Source: Seriola aureovittata
Taxonomy: Eukaryota > Chordata > Actinopteri > Carangiformes > Carangidae
DNA: 64,000 bases
Direction: 5' to 3'
Assembly (NCBI RefSeq): GCF_021018895.1
Contig: NC_079373.1
Span: 7,856,001-7,920,000 of the forward strand
The position numbers and the translations under genes were made by a program. The notes below the pieces were generated by a model. It saw only the letters and a program-made list of their open reading frames with translations, had not been told where the DNA came from and ran no database searches. Shown here piece by piece: positions 59,254 to 64,000 of the stretch. Each line of letters begins with the position of its first letter. The first letter of the stretch is position 1.

Positions 59254-59440
59254 GAAGAGCCTGCAGGAGCAGTCTGGCTTTCATAACACAACTAGATGAT
59301 ATGATAAGAAACAGGATCAGGCAGAAATGGCCACTGCAGCTTTGTTTATGTTTACATATCGTGTGACCTCCTCCCCTCCCCCCACAGATTACCAGTCAGA
59401 TTGTTTGTACATGCCAGGCTGTTTTGACCATCAGATGAGC

Positions 59441-59479
<39 letters not shown>

Positions 59480-61019
59480 ACACGCATATTTCCCTCGGCA
59501 TTTTTAAGACAGTTTTCCAAATCTTTTCTTGCATACTTCTTGCATACTCTTTACTTGCATGCTTTTTTCACTTGTTTTGCTTTTGTATGTTTCGCATTTT
59601 GTGTTAACCTCAGTGAAAGAATTGCACAAAATATGTGCAACACCAAGTACTACAACATCTAAACAGTAGCTGAGTGGCTTGTGTTGGAAGCTAATATTGT
59701 ATTTGTTCATATTTTCTGAACTTGAACAGGCAACTGTGTAAATCTTAAAAGAAAGTACTGGATATGCCAAAACCAACAGTTTTCTCTGCAGTGTATTATG
59801 GGACACTGAAGAGATTACACAAGCAAGGGATGGATACCTGATGAAAATATTTTTTGTAGCAAGAGAAAAGGCTATAATTAGAGGTTAGTGCACAGTTGAG
59901 TCTCTACTTTTTCCCCTCAATCTACTGAATGGAAAAATTGGTCCACGTTTTAAAAGCTGTAGAAAATGGAAAAGTGGAGCATTTACATGAATTGAGATAT
60001 CAAACGAGTGACCTAATAGACCTTTTTCGTGATGGACATTTAGTTATAGAAGGGAAAAAGCTGCAAATTTAGCTGTCAGTAATTGTTATTAATTACACCT
60101 GTGCTTTTCCTGCAATAATATGTCAATATATCTGCCTAGAAAAGGTCTGTTGCTTGGGAAAATAAGGATGTGTTTACATGTCTGATTACCGTACGACAAT
60201 TTGTTCTGTGTGATGTTGTGTTTGATCTGTTGTGGCCTGTTGCCAGTTACGAATTTGAAAACTCTGTAAAAATGTAAGTGTTAACATCTCCATGTGGTTT
60301 CTGGCATTACACCCACATTGCGTAAGTGTTGACCTCGAGGCTGTGGCTAAAGCACTTAGATGGTTCCGCCAGCCACACACAAAGGCTTTTCAAATCTATT
60401 CCACGTCCAAAGACTTGTTTCTCCTTCTTCTTGGCTCTGCTATACCATCAAAGGAAGTGGTGTTCATTGGCCGGGGCTCTTTCCTGGCAGGAATGTGTGA
60501 CTAAGTGTGTGCGTGCTTGTTGCCTGAGCATGTAGGCTGGTATCAGCCATCACCACAGGAAATGACCAGCCGTTTGCTTTGAAGTCCCAGCAGAGTTTTT
60601 CATTATTCCTACTATCTCCGGAGACACAAGGCGACAGACCCCCCCCACACACACACACACACATTGCTGATGGTCTGCGCTCACCCTCCGCTGCTCCCCA
60701 CTCAGAGCTGTGCCACCAAATGCCTGTTAGAATGCAGAACAAGGGTCTATTAGCATAGAGTATGGGAGTGCTGGCCGCCACAGGGCACAAACCCCACCAC
60801 TACCCCCTCACTTCTACACACCACACTTGCCTGAAAAGGCTGAGAGGGCACGTGTAATTGCATTTTCTTCTCCCTGTGCAGAAACTCAAATGCAAGACAC
60901 GGGAAATTCTAAGATTCCCCAACCCTGGCTCATCCTTCCACTTCCTCTTTCTCAGTTATTCCCACTTGCCTCACCGCTCACCTCCACTCCCTTCAAGCCT
61001 CCTCTCCTTACGCTCCTAG
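59254..61019. other. Putative intron sequence
   Basis: A CA array lies at 59442-59477 and a C-rich/CA run at 60638-60663. No RNA gene or recognised transposon. Confidence 0.4.
59442..59477. repeat. (CA)n microsatellite
   Basis: CA array of about 18 units with a CC step at the end. Confidence 0.96.
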
Positions 61020-61104
61020 CATGTCGAAATGTGTGGCGTGCAATGAAATTAATTGGATCGCAGGGTAGAAGTATTCAGCCCCCTGTGGCGTGCTGCTGTG
61101 TGAG
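61020..61104 (+). other. Candidate 85-nt exon with strong splice sites
   Basis: A long pyrimidine tract ends in tccttacgctcctag at 61019, and a donor TGTGAG|GTAAGA begins at 61105. One frame is open across it (C-R-N-V-W-R-A-M-K-L-I-G-S and on). Another begins with ATG at 61021 and reads M-S-K-C-V-A-C-N-E-I before a stop after 16 codons. The interior (aatgaaattaattggatcgc) is complex and looks constrained. It could be a coding exon, a non-coding exon, or a conserved element with chance splice motifs. Splice signals here are the best pair in the window after 27139. Confidence 0.33.
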
Positions 61105-61250
61105 GTAAGATTGGCACGTGCTTGCCAGAACTTGCTGGAAGACCAAGAGTTGCTCCGTTACCGCCGTGCCAATCTGGAGCTTCACTTCCTACACGCAGTC
61201 TTACATGGAATCGAATCTTTTCACAGACACGATACCATACACTACTCTCA

Positions 61251-61252
<2 letters not shown>

Positions 61253-61305
<53 letters not shown>
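61253..61305. repeat. (CA)n microsatellite, about 53 bp
   Basis: Perfect CA array ending in AAAA. Confidence 0.97.
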
Positions 61306-61310
<5 letters not shown>

Positions 61311-61700
61311 CTGTCTTTTCTCCAGTGGTTTATACAATATATATGTACAACTTTCAGAGCAGGCAGGCAGATGTGTTGTTTATTTGCCAGTAGGGCGCAT
61401 GCCAAGACAACATGCCTTGGTTGGGTGTGGTTGAAATCTGGGTTAGGAAATCCCTTGTCGAGGTTATTACATGCAGTAATGCTAATGAAGCTTTTGCTCC
61501 AGTAATGGCATTACCAAATGGAAATGCTAACCCACATGTTCTAATCGAGCATTATAATTTACAATGACAGAATCCTAATGACTGAATATCTAGTCTACGA
61601 GCACCAAGACAATCTGGATCGTGTGTATGTTAATTCAGGCTTTTATGAGACACAAAAGCAGAGACTCAAGGCTACAAGCCGTTTGTGTGAAGTTGCTTGT

Positions 61701-61723
61701 AAAAAAAAAAAAAAAAAAAAAAA
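61701..61723. repeat. Poly-A run of 23
   Basis: Uninterrupted A run. I see no SINE or LINE body directly before it. Confidence 0.95.
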
Positions 61724-61917
61724 GCTGTTTTACTCTCTCCTAGAGGTGGTTTATTTGTTGAAACCAGTGCCAGTGCTGATACCGTAGCTTAATGAATATA
61801 AACCTGCTGTACAAACCCCCTTTTTCATTTAGCAAATTTATTCCGCACTTCTCAATGCATGAGTGTTTTCTCTTGTATAAACACGAGCAGCCATACAAGA
61901 ATGGAAAATAGCAAAGT

Positions 61918-62085
61918 TTCAGGCGCTCCGGTGGCCAAGGGGTTTAAAGCACTGACCATGAACTGCAACATCCGTGGTTCGGGTCCAGCTGGGGATCTTT
62001 GTTGCATGTTGTTCTGTCGTCTCTCTGCCCTCATTCTCTGACATCCCTCTGCTGTCAATCATGTAATGAAGGCATAAAAGCGTAT
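61918..62085 (+). mobile_element. tRNA-derived SINE
   Basis: The head has a Pol III A box (TGGCCAAGGGG, about 61932-61942) and a B box (GGTTCGGGTCC, about 61976-61986) at tRNA-like spacing. The body follows with the fish-typical 'ctttgttgcatgttgttctgtcgtctctctgccctcattctctgacatccctctgctgtcaatcatgtaatgaaggcataaaagc' (61997-62079), which matches the family tail TTGCATGTC..CTCTC..TTTCCTGTC..AATAAAGGC.AAAAGCC from memory. It is diverged (B box GGGTCC for GANTCC), so an old copy and probably not transcribed. No clear flanking duplication. Confidence 0.8.
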
Positions 62086-62708
62086 TAAAAATGCAAAGTC
62101 CCCTGATTGAGATTAAGTATATATCCTATTGAGATAAGCAAATACGTAAGTAAAAAAGGCTTAAAATATGACCAAACGTTCAGTGCCAACTTTTATTATA
62201 CAACAGTCTCAGTAATCAATGTTATGGACACATTTTAGTCGGAACTCAAAAAGCATCAGGGTTCGATACCCGGCCCTACAGTGTCCAGCTTTTTCCATTT
62301 TACGTGCGGAATCTGTCTCGTGTCGTTATAAAATGCTTTGTCTGTTAAGAGGTTGCCCCACCACCCCCACCCCCAACCCCACCCCACTCTGGCTGTCTGA
62401 TCGGCGCTGTGTGGCTGTGGCTTTTTGACTTCTCTGTTTGGCCTTCTCCCTCCGTCCTGCCGGCTGGCTTTGTCTGATTTATGACAGTCTGGAGCTAATG
62501 GTACAGAACCAGGATTTGTGTCTGTGGTGTTGTGACTGGACCGGTGCCGGCTCATTGGCCTCCTCACTTCTCTCTCTGTCTCTCGCTCTCTCTCTCTCAC
62601 TTGCTCCCTCTGGATGAGGTGAGCAACAAAGTGAGATGGCCGGTGAGCAACTCGGCTGTTGATCAGCGTCCCCGTGCTCCGACTCATTCGTCTTCATCAC
62701 CCCCTTGA

Positions 62709-62725
62709 CCCCCCCCCCCCCCCCC
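62709..62725. repeat. Poly-C run of 17
   Basis: Uninterrupted C run followed by CACCACCAC-type DNA. Confidence 0.95.
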
Positions 62726-63900
62726 ATCAGCACCACCACCACCCCCACCTTTTTTCTTTTTTTCTGCTAGAGGAACCAGGCTGCAGACTGGCAGGGGAGC
62801 CGACTCACCTTCAGACAAGGCCACCAGACCTTGCCTCACCTTTCATCCCCTTTCATCCCTCATTCTCCCCCGGCCCTTTCCCCCCACACACTCGCACGTT
62901 CACATTTCTCTCCTCATGCTCTGTCCCTCTGTGTCGCCACTAAAGACCGGGGCCAGGCTGCGAGGCAGGCAGGGGGCCTTATATGTGGGACTGTGTTAAT
63001 TGGCACGGGAGTCTGGAGACGAAAGCCACGTTATCTGCCGCCACAGCCCCCCTCCGCCAAACCCCCTCATCTCTCTCCTTCTTCCCCTCTTCCTCTCTCC
63101 ATGTCTCTGGAGGCTGCTTCCATCATACCGCTTGCGTCGCCAGGTTTGTGAAGGATGTCGCTGCCAGCTGTCTTTTTCATGGACGGCTGCCAACCTTTCC
63201 CCATATCTTCCGTCCGTTGTCATTTCCTCATTTATTCCCATCTCGCTGTTTTTCCCCACCTCCCGCCGTTTATCTGTTAATGAACTCTGTGTCTCGAGCC
63301 CGTTTCTGTTTTCCAGCCTTGTCTCAGTGTGTTTTTTTTTTTTTTAGTCGAGGACAGGGTGTTATGGAGCCCTCGTTGGCACATTGGCGCAGTGGTACCA
63401 AGGTCGGGCAGGGCAGAGAGAGCCCAGGTCGGCAGACAGTCTGTGTCCATCGCACCATGCCAGCTCTGCAATCTGTGAGCAGTGTGTTAAGCGCAGAACA
63501 GACACTCCATTTCCCTCTCGGCCTGCCGGCGTTTGCCTTCTTCAGTGGCCCGATAAAGGTCAGAAGAGCACAGGCAGACAAAGAGAGCTTTATATCCCAT
63601 CTGAACAATGAGAATCCAAATCGATCGGCAGCTTCTGCTCGACCTTCCTCTCCTTCCACCAGGCCAAGCAGCATATTTTCTGCGTGGAAGCAAGCCTGCC
63701 ATGCCGCCCTCAACCCTGATTGAGTTCTTTGCGCTGTGGGTGAATTGCAGCACATTCCATTTGTGATTTTTAGATAGACAGAGATGTTGAAAGATGGAAG
63801 CAGAGCCGCTTATTGTACATGCGTGTCAGCCCTGTAACGGAAACCGTTGAAAGCGTGGCTGATGGTAGCCCACACAGACCGCTTGTCCTATTCAAGCACT

Positions 63901-63941
63901 GGAGGGGCGGGGGAGGGGCGGGGGGGGGGGGGCGGGGGGGT
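63901..63941 (+). repeat. G-rich tract with several G4-G14 runs
   Basis: G runs of 4, 5, 4, 14 and 7 with single C or A spacers, a strong G-quadruplex former on the plus strand. Confidence 0.93.
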
Positions 63942-64000
63942 GTTTCTGTTTCTAGAGACGTTGTATTTGTGTCTGTGTGTGTGAAAGTGAATCCACTCGT

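Larger units (their letters stand above)
62086..64000. other. Putative intron sequence, pyrimidine-rich
   Basis: It contains a poly-C run (62709-62725), CT-rich DNA (62570-62600, 62860-62940, 63040-63110) and a G-rich tract (63901-63941). The longest plus-strand frame in the window (62983-63723, 246 codons) lies here. It owes its length to stop-poor C/T-rich sequence and shows no domain, so it is not called. Confidence 0.4.

Noticed and set aside
62256..62280. tRNA B-box-like GGGTTCGATACCCGG
   Set aside because: I find no A box at the correct distance and no cloverleaf, so it is not a tRNA gene. At most a repeat fragment.
63377..63400. tRNA A-box-like TTGGCGCAGTGGTA
   Set aside because: No B box follows at tRNA spacing and no stem closes.
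62983..63723. Longest ORF of the window, 246 codons, plus strand
   Set aside because: It crosses C/T-rich and poly-T DNA that is poor in stops. It has no domain, no repeated codon signature and no consistent splice context.

Overview
This is vertebrate nuclear DNA, most likely from an acanthomorph (spiny-rayed) teleost. It has no compact operon-like ORFs and carries many CA/TG/CT microsatellites. It also holds dispersed repeats I recognise from that fish group: the family starting AGGGCTGCAACTAA, the family ending in a 'gagatatttcagt..ggaccaaagt..tgga' tail, the 'caaatcataacatacattatctcaa' family, and a tRNA-derived SINE with a 'TTGCATGT..' tail. The family assignments are from memory, not from a search.

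Left part (1-26.2 kb): AT-rich and gene-poor, with most of the transposon-derived repeats. At 14.9-17.0 kb lies the best-supported gene content of the window: three 145-nt U4 spliceosomal snRNA genes in tandem, all on the minus strand (15089-14945, 16191-16047, 16954-16810). Each has a proximal sequence element at exactly -60 to -42. Only the copy furthest to the right has a clear distal element, a near-perfect SPH/Staf (ZNF143) site at 17161-17178. On the other side of that site, on the plus strand, a strong-Kozak ATG opens a 20-codon frame whose C-x4-C-x2-R signature resembles the start of a THAP zinc-finger domain. This may be a divergent gene's first coding exon or a relic.

Promoter and leader (26.2-27.14 kb): the sequence becomes CpG- and pyrimidine-rich and ends at a consensus splice donor, AAG|GTGAGT, after position 27139. 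I read this as the promoter and non-coding first exon of a plus-strand gene. The leader has at least three short upstream ORFs, two of which are ATG-stop units. I cannot name the gene.

Right part (27.14-64 kb): probably intronic sequence of that gene. It is poorer in dispersed repeats, rich in microsatellites and poly-G/poly-C tracts, and has stretches that look like conserved regulatory DNA. Five plus-strand intervals elsewhere have acceptor plus donor and an open frame (36551-36588, 36740-36826, 51587-51773 and 61020-61104 here; 20001-20158 to the left of the promoter). Two neighbouring ones (36.55 and 36.74 kb) join in phase from an internal ATG. None matches a protein I know, so all are tentative.

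No rRNA, CRISPR array or viral genome was seen. Most ORFs over 100 codons run through simple repeats or pyrimidine-rich DNA, and I do not treat them as genes.
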